NCBI GenBank assembly: GCA_022822065.1 | Contig: JAJECI010000011.1 | Span: forward strand, 186,001 to 250,000 | DNA from: Candidatus Dadabacteria bacterium | Lineage (GTDB): Bacteria; Desulfobacterota_D; UBA1144; Nemesobacterales; Nemesobacteraceae | Length of the DNA stretch: 64,000 bases | Reading direction: 5' to 3' | Shown here: in pieces, positions 36,021 to 45,647 of the stretch | Layout: each line of letters starts with the position of its first letter | Numbering within the stretch: position 1 is the first letter of the stretch | The notes under the pieces: generated by a model | Database searches by the model: none | What the model was told of the DNA's origin: nothing | What the model saw: the letters and a program-made list of their open reading frames with translations, nothing else | Made by a program: the position numbers and the translations under genes

Positions 36021-38564
36021 TCAAAGTTCAAACTTGGTAGTAAGAAACAGTGTTCGTCCCAGTATGGAGTCAAGGTACAACACCTGGTCTTCATTCTGAT
36101 CAGGGCGGGATTGACCCTCGTTGCCGATGTTCAGTATGCCTCCCGTAAGCTCAAACCAGCTAAAACCGAACGCACTCTCCCAGTTAAACACGACATCATG
36201 TCCAACCCAGTGCCGGTAGCGTTTGCTCCTGTCGTCGTTCCAGTAGTCCGAGACCGCCTGCAGGCTCCATCGCACGCTAACATTGTCCCGACCTGCGCCG
36301 AGCAAAAGGTGCAGACGGTCGCGCGGGATGTCTTCGGGTTGCACTTGTCCGGCTATTCGTCTTTCGTAGTTCGTTACCCTGAGCCAGTTGGCGTTGAGCA
36401 TGAAATTCGCCCAGTCGATTTCCCAGTCGGTTTTAATTCCGATGTCAACTCCGTCAATGTCCGATCCTCCGCTATTGGTAAAGAGGCTCTCAATTCCGGT
36501 TAATCGACCGTCACGGCGTATCACCCTAATTGAAGGGTAGTCCCCAAGCTCTCCTTTTCTTTCCAGGGTTACTATAAACTGCGGGTCCAGCATGCTTGGT
36601 ATGTCAGAAGTCCGCAGGCGAAACCAGTCGGCGCTTGCGTAAAATGGGCCCCCGCCCACCGAAACTCCGGTTGCAAAGCTCTCGGTCTTGTCCGGTTCCA
36701 AATTCGGGTTGGCATTCTGACTGAGTTCCACCTGTTCCATGGGGCAATCCGCGGTTACCGTGTCAGCATCGCATACAGAAGGGTAAGTGGTGGGTTCTCC
36801 TTCGTACAGCCCGGACACTCCCGGAATTCGTGATCCCCGGCTCCAGGAGGCGCGAAGAGCCAGATTCGGCGTTATCCGATAAAGGCCTGCTATGCGATGC
36901 AGAAATATTTCCGGCAAGTGTTCCCAGTTCTCATATCGGCCTGACAGGGAAAAATCCAGCATATCACCAAGCGGTATCCATATGTCGCCGAAGAAAGCCA
37001 GAATCCGACGATTAACCGTTACGGAATCCGGAATTTCTCCGAGCGTATCGACAGGATCAACCAAATGGTCGTAACGATCAGAATATTCGTAGGTATTGCT
37101 TTGTTTATTATATGAGAGCTGATAGCCTGCCAGCCAACTGATCTTGTTGCCCGAGATCTCAAATAACGGGCCATCCAGTATAAGTATTGACTCAATGTGA
37201 TGAAACTGTTTATTCACATACCTTTGCAAACTGCTGTCACCGATTGCTGTCTTATGCCTTGCGGCTTCTGAAAGAGGATCCTGGATATCGTAAATTCCGT
37301 TTTCAATTGCGGCTTTAATTGTCGGTATGTGAACATAAGTGCCGCCTGTATCGGTATACTCGTAGCGATTGTAGTGAATATCTGCGTGGTAATCTATACT
37401 GCCTTTGATTTCTCCTTCCAAACCCGCCGAGATATCGTAATCCGTTACATTCGTGTTCCATTGGAGGTTTCCATGCCCCAAGAAGCTATGCTCAACGCTG
37501 ACTTCCCTCGGGAAATTTCCTTCGTCAAGACCTTCAATGTTGTTGATCATGTTCTGCTTGAGTATCCCGGTCGGTGCGAATGAGAAACCGCCTGATTCCG
37601 GCGCCTGAAGCAGTTTCGTTCTTGATCTCGCGACCCGGGCTTTAATTTCAATAACGGTCGCATCCCCGACGGGGTAATGGAAATCCATAAATACGTTATC
37701 GTTTTCCCTGCGCCGCAGGTGCCATGAGATGTCGGCATGGGCGAAACCGCAGACACTCCCAGGCGTATTGTCCCCGGAGGAGGTTGTTAATATTCCCGTG
37801 TATGCGCTTTCATCACAGTCGCCAAGCGGTGCCGTTATCTCCTTGCCGTCAGCTGTTGTAAGAAACAGGGTGTTGCCGCCTCTGGACACCCCCTGGGCAT
37901 TCGCCAAGGAGCCTCCCGGGGTATATACCGCACGGCTGTAGTCACGGTCCGCATCACGAACCTCATTGCGCCTGAATATTTCTGCGCCGAAGCTTATATG
38001 GCCTTCTCCCAGAGCGCTGCCCCAAATAGTGCTCAGGTATTCCGAATCTCCGCCCTCAGCGCGCGGACGTGCGACGCCCGAGCGGACTTCAAGACCTTCA
38101 TAATCGTTTCTGAAGACTATATTTATTAAGGCACTGGTAGCTTTTCCGACATAAGGGGCGCTTGCGCTGTCCTTGAAAATCTCAACGCGTTCAATCGCCG
38201 AAACCGGGATTAGGTCAAGGTCGATGTCAAAACTTGTGGCGTGCTTTCCGTTTACCAGGACTGTATAACGACCCGGTCCGAGGATAAATGGTCTATGTGA
38301 ACCGAAATCATTAAAGTTCGATCTCTGCGACAAAAGATCGCTTAATTTGGTTATACCGGAGAGTTCAATGTCACGCCGGGTGATCACCGCCATGGGGTGC
38401 AGTCTCTTTGACATGACTTCTGAATGCGGCCGGCCACCTACAAGAACGTCATTCTCTTCCCCTTCCTCCCCGGCCATCGTATGCTCAGCTGTCAGGGTAA
38501 GAACTGTCAGGAACAAGATCAGAACCGCAACCAGACTGCCCGTTTTACGAAGCTTGCACATCAT
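36021..38564 (-). CDS. TonB-dependent outer-membrane receptor
   Basis: About 848 residues. A signal peptide (LVAVLILFLTVLTL, cleavage near TMAGEE) is followed by a plug domain with IPVSAIERVEIFKD and SALINIVFR, then a 22-strand-type barrel ending in FLTTKFEL (terminal aromatic replaced by Leu after Phe-Glu). Substrate (siderophore, B12, sugar) cannot be told. The ATG at 38564 has GAGAAAG upstream; a GTG at 38591 adds nine residues. Codons look less biased than the neighbours, so transfer is possible. Confidence 0.9.
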   Translation of the reverse strand: MMCKLRKTGSLVAVLILFLTVLTLTAEHTMAGEEGEENDVLVGGRPHSEVMSKRLHPMAVITRRDIELSGITKLSDLLSQRSNFNDFGSHRPFILGPGRYTVLVNGKHATSFDIDLDLIPVSAIERVEIFKDSASAPYVGKATSALINIVFRNDYEGLEVRSGVARPRAEGGDSEYLSTIWGSALGEGHISFGAEIFRRNEVRDADRDYSRAVYTPGGSLANAQGVSRGGNTLFLTTADGKEITAPLGDCDESAYTGILTTSSGDNTPGSVCGFAHADISWHLRRRENDNVFMDFHYPVGDATVIEIKARVARSRTKLLQAPESGGFSFAPTGILKQNMINNIEGLDEGNFPREVSVEHSFLGHGNLQWNTNVTDYDISAGLEGEIKGSIDYHADIHYNRYEYTDTGGTYVHIPTIKAAIENGIYDIQDPLSEAARHKTAIGDSSLQRYVNKQFHHIESILILDGPLFEISGNKISWLAGYQLSYNKQSNTYEYSDRYDHLVDPVDTLGEIPDSVTVNRRILAFFGDIWIPLGDMLDFSLSGRYENWEHLPEIFLHRIAGLYRITPNLALRASWSRGSRIPGVSGLYEGEPTTYPSVCDADTVTADCPMEQVELSQNANPNLEPDKTESFATGVSVGGGPFYASADWFRLRTSDIPSMLDPQFIVTLERKGELGDYPSIRVIRRDGRLTGIESLFTNSGGSDIDGVDIGIKTDWEIDWANFMLNANWLRVTNYERRIAGQVQPEDIPRDRLHLLLGAGRDNVSVRWSLQAVSDYWNDDRSKRYRHWVGHDVVFNWESAFGFSWFELTGGILNIGNEGQSRPDQNEDQVLYLDSILGRTLFLTTKFEL

Positions 38565-38717
38565 ATCTTTAACTTTCTCATTTTTGATCACGTGCCCACG
38601 AAGTACACTTCTCTCCTGCGTTTAGTTGAAGAGTTGGCACCGAAAGGTACTAGAAAAGATTTTAACAAGCGCCCTTACGACTTTCCAGCGGCAGAGAAAT
38701 CCTGCTTCAGATCCTGA

Positions 38718-40451
38718 TTATCTATCTTCAGCCAAGAGAGCGGCAATTTCTCCCGGAACTTTTTCTACGGTAACGTTTGTTCTCTCGCCGGAGTTTCTGT
38801 TCTTTATCTCCACATTGCCCTCTTTCAGGCTTCTTTGCCCGACGATAACCTGAATCGGGATTCCGAGCAGATCCGAGTCCTTGAATTTCACGCCGGGGGT
38901 CTCCGCCCTGTCATCAATAAGAACATCCACTCCGTCGCGGAGAAGCGCTGAGTATATTTTCTCCGCCGCATCCTTTACGTCCTGCTGCTTTGTGTTTATC
39001 GGAAGCACGCAAACTTCAAACGGGGCTATGGGAACGGGAAATTTTATTCCGTACTCATCGTTGTTCTGTTCTATCGCCGCCGCTACCGTCCTTCCTATCC
39101 CTATCCCGTAACAACCCATAACAAGCGGTTTTTCCGCTCCGTTCTCATCAACGTAGGTAGCTCCCATGGCTTCGCTGTACTTGGTTCCCAGCTTGAAAAC
39201 GTGTCCGACTTCAATGCCCCTTGACGCCTTCAGAACGCCGTTTTCAGAAACCGGGCACGGATCCCCTTCCCTCGCCACCCTTATGTCCGCATAGGAGTCG
39301 GCCTCAAAATCCCGCCCGGGGTTAACGCCGGTTATATGGTAGTCGCCTTTGTTGGCTCCCGTTACGGCGTTTTTAATGTTGCGAACGGATTTGTCCGCAA
39401 CCACCCTCACGTTCTCTCTCTTAAGTCCTACGGGTCCGCTGAATCCGAGCGGTCCCCCCGAAACCTCAAGAATTGTCTGCGGGTCGGCCAGTTCCGCTAC
39501 ATCGCATCCGAGAAAATTCCGAAGCTTGGTTAGACTGAGCTCCGCATCCCCCCTTACAAGCGCGACTACCGGTTCCGCTTCGGTACTTACTATAAGGGTC
39601 TTTATCAGTTTTTCCGGCCCGACCTTAAAAAGCCGCGCCACATCCTCAACCGTTTTAAGTCCCGGCGTATGGACCTCGGAGACTTCCTCAAGCCCGGAGG
39701 TTGGTCTTAACCCTTCTCTCTCGTCTTCTGAAATGCCGATTTTTGCGAGTTCGAGGTTGGCGGCGTAATCGGCCTCCGTGGAACTCATTATTATGTCTTC
39801 CCCGGTGTCGGCGGTCACCATGAATTCATGCGAGAAACTTCCGCCGATGTTTCCCGAGTCGGCGGCGACCACGCTGAATGCGAGCCCGCATCTTTCAAAT
39901 ATACGTACATAAGCGTCGTACATCGCCTGGTAGGAGCGATCCGCCCCCTCATCCGAAACGTCGAAGCTGTAGGCATCTTTCATTATGAACTCACGCGCCC
40001 TCATAACTCCGAAACGGGGACGGATCTCGTCTCTGAATTTCGTCTGTATCTGGTAAAAATTAACGGGGAGCTGTTTGTAGGAGCGAACCTCCCTCCTGAC
40101 TATGTCCGTTATTATTTCCTCGTGCGTGGGTCCCAGACAGAAATCCCGTTCGGCTCGGTCCTTGAAGCGAAGCAGTTCCTTTCCGTAGTAATCCCACCTG
40201 GCGCTCTCGATCCAGGGTTCGGCCGGCAGCACCGCGGGCATGAGAAGCTCTATGGCTCCTGCCCTGTTCATTTCTTCCCGCACTATGTTCTCGACTTTTC
40301 TTATGGACCTGAGTCCCAAAGGAAGGTAGTTGTAGATCCCGGCCGCGAGCTTTCTTATCATGCCGGCTCTTACCATAAGCTTGTGGCTTATGATCTCGGC
40401 ATCCGAAGGGTCTTCTTTGACCGTGGGTATGAAATAGGAAGAAAACCTCAT
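38718..40451 (-). CDS. proS: Prolyl-tRNA synthetase (bacterial type with INS editing domain)
   Basis: 577 residues, class II synthetase. Motif 2 appears in RFGVMRAREFIMKDAYSFD, the YbaK-like editing insert spans about residues 230-390, and the anticodon domain follows (APFEVCVLPIN). Lacks the archaeal C-terminal zinc domain. It lies 62 bp after ispG on the same strand, an order found in many genomes. Confidence 0.97.
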   Translation of the reverse strand: MRFSSYFIPTVKEDPSDAEIISHKLMVRAGMIRKLAAGIYNYLPLGLRSIRKVENIVREEMNRAGAIELLMPAVLPAEPWIESARWDYYGKELLRFKDRAERDFCLGPTHEEIITDIVRREVRSYKQLPVNFYQIQTKFRDEIRPRFGVMRAREFIMKDAYSFDVSDEGADRSYQAMYDAYVRIFERCGLAFSVVAADSGNIGGSFSHEFMVTADTGEDIIMSSTEADYAANLELAKIGISEDEREGLRPTSGLEEVSEVHTPGLKTVEDVARLFKVGPEKLIKTLIVSTEAEPVVALVRGDAELSLTKLRNFLGCDVAELADPQTILEVSGGPLGFSGPVGLKRENVRVVADKSVRNIKNAVTGANKGDYHITGVNPGRDFEADSYADIRVAREGDPCPVSENGVLKASRGIEVGHVFKLGTKYSEAMGATYVDENGAEKPLVMGCYGIGIGRTVAAAIEQNNDEYGIKFPVPIAPFEVCVLPINTKQQDVKDAAEKIYSALLRDGVDVLIDDRAETPGVKFKDSDLLGIPIQVIVGQRSLKEGNVEIKNRNSGERTNVTVEKVPGEIAALLAEDR

Positions 40452-40513
40452 CCGTTTTTCTCCTTTAAAGTGATTTGAACTCAGGTGGAAAGCAATTTCG
40501 CGGGGTTTTCAGT

Positions 40514-41572
40514 TCAATTGACGTAGTTTCTTTCTATTTCCTTGACAAGTTCCCCGACCAAATCGGCTTCTCTGAAGGATTTTATCAGCTTTCCGTCCCG
40601 ATAAAGCATTCCCTTGCCCCTTCCCCCCGCTATTCCTATATCGGCTTCCGCAGCCTCGCCCGGCCCGTTAACAACGCAACCCAGTATGGCGACTTTAACA
40701 GGTCTTGGAAGGTTAAAACCGGAAACACCCTGTTCAACTTCAGAAACCAGCTTCTCAAGATCTATTTCAAGCCGCCCGCAGCCCGGACATGAGATAAGTT
40801 CAATTCCGTTGTTCCTAATTCCAAGAGACCTCAGTATGTTCATTCCGACAACTATCTCTTCCACCGGATCACCCGTTAAGGACACCCTTATCGTGTCGCC
40901 TATTCCTTCAGCCAGAAGCGCTCCGATCCCTATGGCGGATTTCACCGTTCCCATCCCCGGGGTCCCTGCCTCGGTGACTCCGAGATGGAGAGGGTATTCG
41001 GTCTTGTCCGCGAGCATTCTGTATGCGGTGATCATCTTCCTCACGTCTGTGGACTTAACCGAAATCTTTATGTCGAGAAAATCAAGGTCTTCGAGTATGC
41101 GCACATGCCTCATCGCGCTTTCAACCAGGGCCTCGGCGGTCGGGTGTTTGTGCTCTTTGAGTATGTCTTTTTCAAGGGATCCCGAATTCACGCCTATTCT
41201 TATGGGAATTCTCCTTTCCCTGCAGGCGTCGACCACGGCCTTTATTCTGTACCTGGCGCCGATATTCCCGGGATTTATTCTCATCCCGTCGACTCCCTGT
41301 CTTATTGATTCAAGGGCCAGCCTGTAATCAAAGTGTATGTCCGAGACAAGGGGGATTCTTATCTCTTTTCTTATCGCCCCCAGAGCCTTTGCGGCATCCA
41401 TGTCGGGAACGGCGACCCTGACGATGTCACAACCCGCTTCCTCAAGCCTTTTTATCTGGGAAACCGTTGACGCAACGTCTCTCGTGTCGGTAATGGTCAT
41501 TGACTGAACCGAAACGGGAGCTCCCCCGCCTATTTTTACGTCACCGATTGATATCTGCCGGGATTGCCTCAT
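40514..41572 (-). CDS. ispG: (E)-4-hydroxy-3-methylbut-2-enyl-diphosphate synthase
   Basis: 352 residues, iron-sulfur enzyme of the MEP isoprenoid pathway. The N-terminal barrel starts SRQISIGDVKIGGGAPVSVQSM; the [4Fe-4S] cysteines lie in SCPGCGR and GCVVNGPGEA. This is the short bacterial form without the insertion. It is followed by proS. It has no recognisable ribosome site; its promoter (41585-41613) is so close that the mRNA may be nearly leaderless. Confidence 0.96.
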   Translation of the reverse strand: MRQSRQISIGDVKIGGGAPVSVQSMTITDTRDVASTVSQIKRLEEAGCDIVRVAVPDMDAAKALGAIRKEIRIPLVSDIHFDYRLALESIRQGVDGMRINPGNIGARYRIKAVVDACRERRIPIRIGVNSGSLEKDILKEHKHPTAEALVESAMRHVRILEDLDFLDIKISVKSTDVRKMITAYRMLADKTEYPLHLGVTEAGTPGMGTVKSAIGIGALLAEGIGDTIRVSLTGDPVEEIVVGMNILRSLGIRNNGIELISCPGCGRLEIDLEKLVSEVEQGVSGFNLPRPVKVAILGCVVNGPGEAAEADIGIAGGRGKGMLYRDGKLIKSFREADLVGELVKEIERNYVN

Positions 41573-41584
41573 AACTTGCGGAAA

Positions 41585-41613
41585 ATGCTATTGAATAGTT
41601 ATTATAGTGTCAA
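41585..41613 (-). promoter_or_regulatory. Sigma-70-type promoter of ispG-proS
   Basis: Minus strand: -35 TTGACA (41613-41608), 17-bp spacer, -10 TAGCAT (41590-41585). Only 12 bases separate the -10 box from the ispG ATG. Confidence 0.55.
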
Positions 41614-41792
41614 GAAAGCGTAAGGCTGAATGCCTGTTTCAAAGATTTTTTAACTCGGCTAATACCCCGAGGTCTTTATTTCTTTTGAAGAGTTCGGCAA
41701 AGTATAGGAAACAACCTGAAATGGCATAAGGAAAAGCCGGCTCAATAAGTTTCTTGTAGTTATCAATAAAGAGAAAATCAGGAGGCAAAATT

Positions 41793-42197
41793 ATGGGGAT
41801 GAAAAAGATAATCCAGATAGACAGGGGCGATTCCTCCAAGGATAAAAGCTCCGTCTCTTTTACCAAGTTCGAAAAGAAGAAAAAACCCGAAGACAGCTCC
41901 GAAATAACGGAAGAGACGGTCTACGGTGCCCTTAAGGATGTTTACGACCCTGAACTTCCCGTGAGCATAGTGGATCTCGGACTTATTTACGACACCAAGA
42001 TTTCAGGGAAAAACGTTCAGATCAAGATGACCCTTACCACCCCGGGGTGCGCCATGGGAGCACAGATAGCGGGCCAGGCTGAAATGGCCCTTAAGAACGC
42101 GGGAGCCGATAACGTTCTTATAGAGGTGATATGGGATCCTCCCTGGAACCCCGACATGATATCCGAGGAAGGAAAAAAGAAACTGGGTATCACTTAG
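41793..42197 (+). CDS. MIP18/DUF59 (SufT-like) iron-sulfur assembly factor
   Basis: 134 residues. After a basic, low-complexity N-terminus (about residues 1-35) comes the MIP18 domain: VYGALKDVYDPELPVSIVDLGLIYD and TLTTPGCAMGAQI with its conserved Cys. Such proteins help load Fe-S clusters. A GGAGG site lies eight bases before the ATG. The stop is 14 bp before the Mrp gene start, so it is an operon with mrp. Confidence 0.9.
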   Translation: MGMKKIIQIDRGDSSKDKSSVSFTKFEKKKKPEDSSEITEETVYGALKDVYDPELPVSIVDLGLIYDTKISGKNVQIKMTLTTPGCAMGAQIAGQAEMALKNAGADNVLIEVIWDPPWNPDMISEEGKKKLGIT

Positions 42198-42211
42198 GGG
42201 GAACTTTCTGC

Positions 42212-43258
42212 GTGGAACTAACCAGAGAACGAATAATAAAAGTTCTTAAGGGTGTTAACTATCCGGGGTTTAACCGGGACATAATATCCTTCGGTCTCGT
42301 AAAAGACATTGTTGTGGAAGATTCGAAGGTAACCCTCACCATAGTACTTCCCAAACCCGACCAGAAACTTCAGTCCGCAATCGAGGAAGAGGTCCGAAAA
42401 GCCGTCTTCGGCATACCCGGAGTCGAGGACCTCTCGATGAAGATCGGCTCACGGCCGCAGAAGCAGATAACCGCCGACGCGGGCAGTGAAGAAAGCAAGC
42501 TTCCCGACATAAAGTACTACATAGCCGTCGCAAGCGGCAAGGGCGGAGTCGGCAAGTCGACAATAGCGACCAATCTCTCCCTGGCAATCTCAAAAAAAAG
42601 ACAGAAAGTCGGGCTTATGGATGCTGATATTTGGGGGCCGAGCGCTCCTTTAATGATGGGAATAAACGAAAAACCCCGCGCGACCGCCGACGACAAGATC
42701 GTTCCCATAGAAAAATTCGGCCTCAAGGTGATGTCCATCGGCTTTTTGGTGAACGAGGAGGACGCTGTGATATGGAGAGGTCCGATGGTACACGGAGCGA
42801 TAAAGCAGTTTATTGAAGACGTTGAGTGGAGCGGAACGGATTACCTGGTAATTGACCTTCCTCCAGGTACCGGGGATGCCCAGCTCTCTCTGGCGCAGAC
42901 GGCCCCGATAAGCGGGGGTCTTATAGTAACCACTCCTCAGGATGTGGCTCTAGTGGACGTAAGAAGGGGAATACTGATGTTTAACAAGCTGAATATTCCC
43001 ATTCTTGGCATAGTGGAGAACATGAGCTATCTCGATATGCCCGATGTGGACGGCAAGATAGACATATTCGGCAGGGGCGGAGGAAGACGCATGGCGGAGA
43101 GGTTTGAAGTTCCGTTTCTCGGGGAAATCCCGATCGATCCGCGGATAAGAATCGGCGGCGACAACGGAACCCCCATCGTGGAATCCGATCCGCAAAGCGC
43201 CGCTGGAAAGGCTTTTTTTGAGATTGCGGACAGAGTACTTGAATCCATAGAGAACTGA
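42212..43258 (+). CDS. mrp: Mrp/ApbC P-loop ATPase without the CxxC motif
   Basis: 348 residues. An N-terminal DUF59 domain (about 1-80) precedes a MinD-type ATPase with GKGGVGKST, VIDLPPGTGD and ENMSY. In ApbC/Nbp35 proteins ENMSYF is followed by CPxC, which bridges a [4Fe-4S] cluster across the dimer. Here it reads YLDMPDVDG, with Met276 and Val279 at the cysteine positions. The start is GTG at 42212 with GGGGGAA upstream; a longer frame from 42131 is rejected because it overlaps the previous gene. Confidence 0.94.
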   Translation: MELTRERIIKVLKGVNYPGFNRDIISFGLVKDIVVEDSKVTLTIVLPKPDQKLQSAIEEEVRKAVFGIPGVEDLSMKIGSRPQKQITADAGSEESKLPDIKYYIAVASGKGGVGKSTIATNLSLAISKKRQKVGLMDADIWGPSAPLMMGINEKPRATADDKIVPIEKFGLKVMSIGFLVNEEDAVIWRGPMVHGAIKQFIEDVEWSGTDYLVIDLPPGTGDAQLSLAQTAPISGGLIVTTPQDVALVDVRRGILMFNKLNIPILGIVENMSYLDMPDVDGKIDIFGRGGGRRMAERFEVPFLGEIPIDPRIRIGGDNGTPIVESDPQSAAGKAFFEIADRVLESIEN

Positions 43259-43315
43259 TCGACAAATTTAAGCATCCTCGCCAGTTTTCAAGAAGTTACC
43301 AAGGGATGAAGGCAA

Positions 43316-44275
43316 TTAACTGCCCGCCAGCACCGAGCTCATCAGCGCTTCCCGGGAAGTGTGTTTTGGACGGAACCCGGTTTCTCGTGTCAGCTTCTCG
43401 TTGCTGGCTACCCACGGCCATTTTGCGTACTCGATCCCGCACGCGGGAGAATCGCTTTGCAGTCGCAGCATCCATGTTACCCAAGTGATGGCCCTGAGAA
43501 GCGGAGCCGGGAGGGTAATTGCGCGCCTACCCGCAATGCTCGCAATCTCGCTATAAGCAACGCTCCCCTCTCCCGTGATGTTGAACACCCCGGAGACAGG
43601 CTTCATCAGGCACAGTTCAAAGGCGTCGAGCAGGTCGTCGAGATGGATGAACTGCATCTGCGGGTCCGCACCGAGAACGCGGACGCTCGCCAGTCTGAAA
43701 AAAACCTCAGTGACGAAATTGTTGCACTGGGGCGCCATTACCGTGCACCCCCGCAGTATGGTGACGCGGGAGTTGGGATTGTTCATTGCGAATGTTCTAA
43801 GCTTGAGCTCCGCTGCGGCCTTGTTCTCGGCGTACCGAAAGCCTCGGACGGGCCTGACGGGTGATTCCTCCGTATATGGCTGCTCAGTCCCGGAACGGGC
43901 GCCGTACACGGTGGTGCTGCTGAGGTAGACGAGGTGTTTTATGCCGACAGCCAAGCAGTCATGTATCACCTGGGCCGTGCCGCTGACATTCACCCTGTGC
44001 GCTGCCTTGCGGTCATGTCCGGGCCGCAAGAGAAAGGCCAAGTGGACAACCGCATCGACCTGGTACTTTCGCAGAATGTCCGCAGCGGACTCCCGGATGT
44101 CCTTCTGGAATGCCGTGACTTTCGGATAGGATATGTCTAGCGGGAGACAGTCAAGCGCTATAACTCTGTTCACATGGTCTGATTGTGCCAGTCTCTCCAC
44201 CAGTCTTGAGCCGATGAACCCGGCCGCGCCCGTCACGGCGACAGTTTTCTTAATGTAATCTGGCACAACAGTCAA
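43316..44275 (-). CDS. NAD-dependent epimerase/dehydratase family protein
   Basis: 319 residues. Extended-SDR sugar-nucleotide-epimerase-like fold: TGAAGFIGSRLVE, LSSTTVYG and catalytic YAENK. The substrate is unknown. The frame reaches an ATG at 44296, but AGGAGGTACC lies within that stretch, seven bases before TTG at 44275, so the TTG is chosen. Codons are less AGA/ATA-rich than neighbouring genes, and the gene stands alone between mrp (convergent) and dnaJ-like (divergent), hinting at acquisition. Confidence 0.85.
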   Translation of the reverse strand: MTVVPDYIKKTVAVTGAAGFIGSRLVERLAQSDHVNRVIALDCLPLDISYPKVTAFQKDIRESAADILRKYQVDAVVHLAFLLRPGHDRKAAHRVNVSGTAQVIHDCLAVGIKHLVYLSSTTVYGARSGTEQPYTEESPVRPVRGFRYAENKAAAELKLRTFAMNNPNSRVTILRGCTVMAPQCNNFVTEVFFRLASVRVLGADPQMQFIHLDDLLDAFELCLMKPVSGVFNITGEGSVAYSEIASIAGRRAITLPAPLLRAITWVTWMLRLQSDSPACGIEYAKWPWVASNEKLTRETGFRPKHTSREALMSSVLAGS

Positions 44276-44343
44276 AAAGGTACCTCCTGCGGGCATTCAA
44301 GTATATAAATTCCTAATCAATTTCCTTCAATCTCAAGTAGTAT

Positions 44344-44349
44344 TATAAT
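44344..44349 (+). promoter_or_regulatory. Candidate -10 box of the DnaJ-like gene
   Basis: Perfect TATAAT 29 bp before the ATG at 44379. The -35 region (TTTCCT at 17-bp spacing) is poor. Confidence 0.35.
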
Positions 44350-44378
44350 GAGATGAAAAAATCGGAGTTTTTATCTTC

Positions 44379-45326
44379 ATGAACGCGGAAAAAGATCTTT
44401 ACGCGGTGCTAGGCGTGCCGCGAAACGCGACGCAGGACCAGATAAAGAAAGCGTACAGAGACCTCGCGAGAAAACACCACCCCGACATGAATCAGGGGGA
44501 CAAAAAATCCGAGGAGAAGTTCAAGGAAATTCAGCACGCTTACGAAACCCTCTCGGACCCCGAGAAGAAAAAAACCTACGACATGTTCGGGACAAGCAGT
44601 TTTGGCGGACAGAGAACAGGTGGAGGAAGCTACAGGCAGTATTCACGGGGGTTTCCGGACATAGACGAAATCTTCAAAGATATCTTTTCGCAGGGAGGCG
44701 GGGCTTACGGTATGGGTGGAGCTGGGGGAAGTTTCGGAGATGTCTTTGATTTTAGTAACGTGCGACAGCAGCCGAGAAGACCGAAAAACATCCAGCATAC
44801 TGTAACCCTTGATTTTGAAACGGCGGTAAAAGGCGGAGAGAAAGAACTTCTGCTTAAGTCCCCCGAGGGCGGAACCAGGAAAATAACGGTCAAGATTCCG
44901 GCCGGAGTGAAAACCGGGTCCAAGGTAAGATTGCCGGGCAAAGGCGAACAAATAAATTCCATGGCCGGAGACCTTATTCTCGAAATAAAGGTCTTGTCCC
45001 ATCAGGTTTTCAAAAGAGAAAACGACGATATATATATCGATCTTCCGCTAACGGTCTATGAGGCGGTCCTGGGAACGCTGATCGACGTGCCGACTATAGA
45101 GAGCCCTGTAAAACTTACTATACCGCCCGGCGTGGGAAGCGGAACGAAAATGAGGCTCAAAGAAAAAGGAGTAAAAAATCCCAAGACCGGCAAACGAGGA
45201 GACCAGTTCGTAGTCGTTCAGATAGCAATGCCGAAGGAATCCGGCGAGGACATGAAGAGACTCATGGACGAGATTAAGGAGAAATATCCCTACGACCCTA
45301 GAAAAAAACTCCTCCAGTATCTATAA
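44379..45326 (+). CDS. Class B J-domain protein (DnaJ/CbpA-like, no zinc finger)
   Basis: 315 residues. J-domain with the HPD motif (KHHPDMNQGD), a Gly/Phe-rich stretch near residues 70-120, then the two C-terminal beta domains (PKNIQHTVTLDFETAVKGG, KLTIPPGVGSGTKMRLKEKG). The cysteine-rich zinc region of DnaJ is absent. It stimulates DnaK ATPase and delivers substrates. It is followed by a DUF1844 gene 48 bp downstream. Confidence 0.92.
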   Translation: MNAEKDLYAVLGVPRNATQDQIKKAYRDLARKHHPDMNQGDKKSEEKFKEIQHAYETLSDPEKKKTYDMFGTSSFGGQRTGGGSYRQYSRGFPDIDEIFKDIFSQGGGAYGMGGAGGSFGDVFDFSNVRQQPRRPKNIQHTVTLDFETAVKGGEKELLLKSPEGGTRKITVKIPAGVKTGSKVRLPGKGEQINSMAGDLILEIKVLSHQVFKRENDDIYIDLPLTVYEAVLGTLIDVPTIESPVKLTIPPGVGSGTKMRLKEKGVKNPKTGKRGDQFVVVQIAMPKESGEDMKRLMDEIKEKYPYDPRKKLLQYL

Positions 45327-45374
45327 TTTGGTTCAACGGCGTCAAGAACTTACCTGTAAGGAGAGTGATTTATC

Positions 45375-45638
45375 GTGAGCGGTGAAAAAGAAGAATTAAA
45401 AATGGACTTTTCGGGCTTTATTCTCTCATTAAACGCCTCGGCCCTCATTCATTTGGGTGAAATTCCCGATCCCCACTCAAAAAAAAGAGAGGTTAACATT
45501 CCCGCCGCCAAGCACACCATAAGCATACTGGAAATACTGGCGGAAAAAACCGAAGGGAATCTAACTGAAGAGGAAAAGCAGCTTCTTGACGATATGATTT
45601 ACAATATCCGCATGAAATACGTAAAGTCCCTGAGCTGA
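45375..45638 (+). CDS. DUF1844 protein
   Basis: 87 residues, GTG start. The DUF1844 pattern is clear: MDFSGFILSLNASALIHLGEI and AAKHTISILEILAEKTEGNLTEEE. Function of the family is unknown. It is probably co-transcribed with the DnaJ-like gene and converges on the PfkB-type kinase gene with a 9-bp gap. Confidence 0.85.
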   Translation: MSGEKEELKMDFSGFILSLNASALIHLGEIPDPHSKKREVNIPAAKHTISILEILAEKTEGNLTEEEKQLLDDMIYNIRMKYVKSLS

Positions 45639-45647
45639 TTCTCTCTT

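Noticed and set aside
39828-40478. 216-residue frame opposite proS
   Set aside because: Antisense shadow of a strongly conserved synthetase.
41639-41866. 75-residue minus-strand frame before the MIP18-like gene
   Set aside because: It begins inside the MIP18-like gene, covers its ribosome site and the ispG promoter flank, and lacks a ribosome site.
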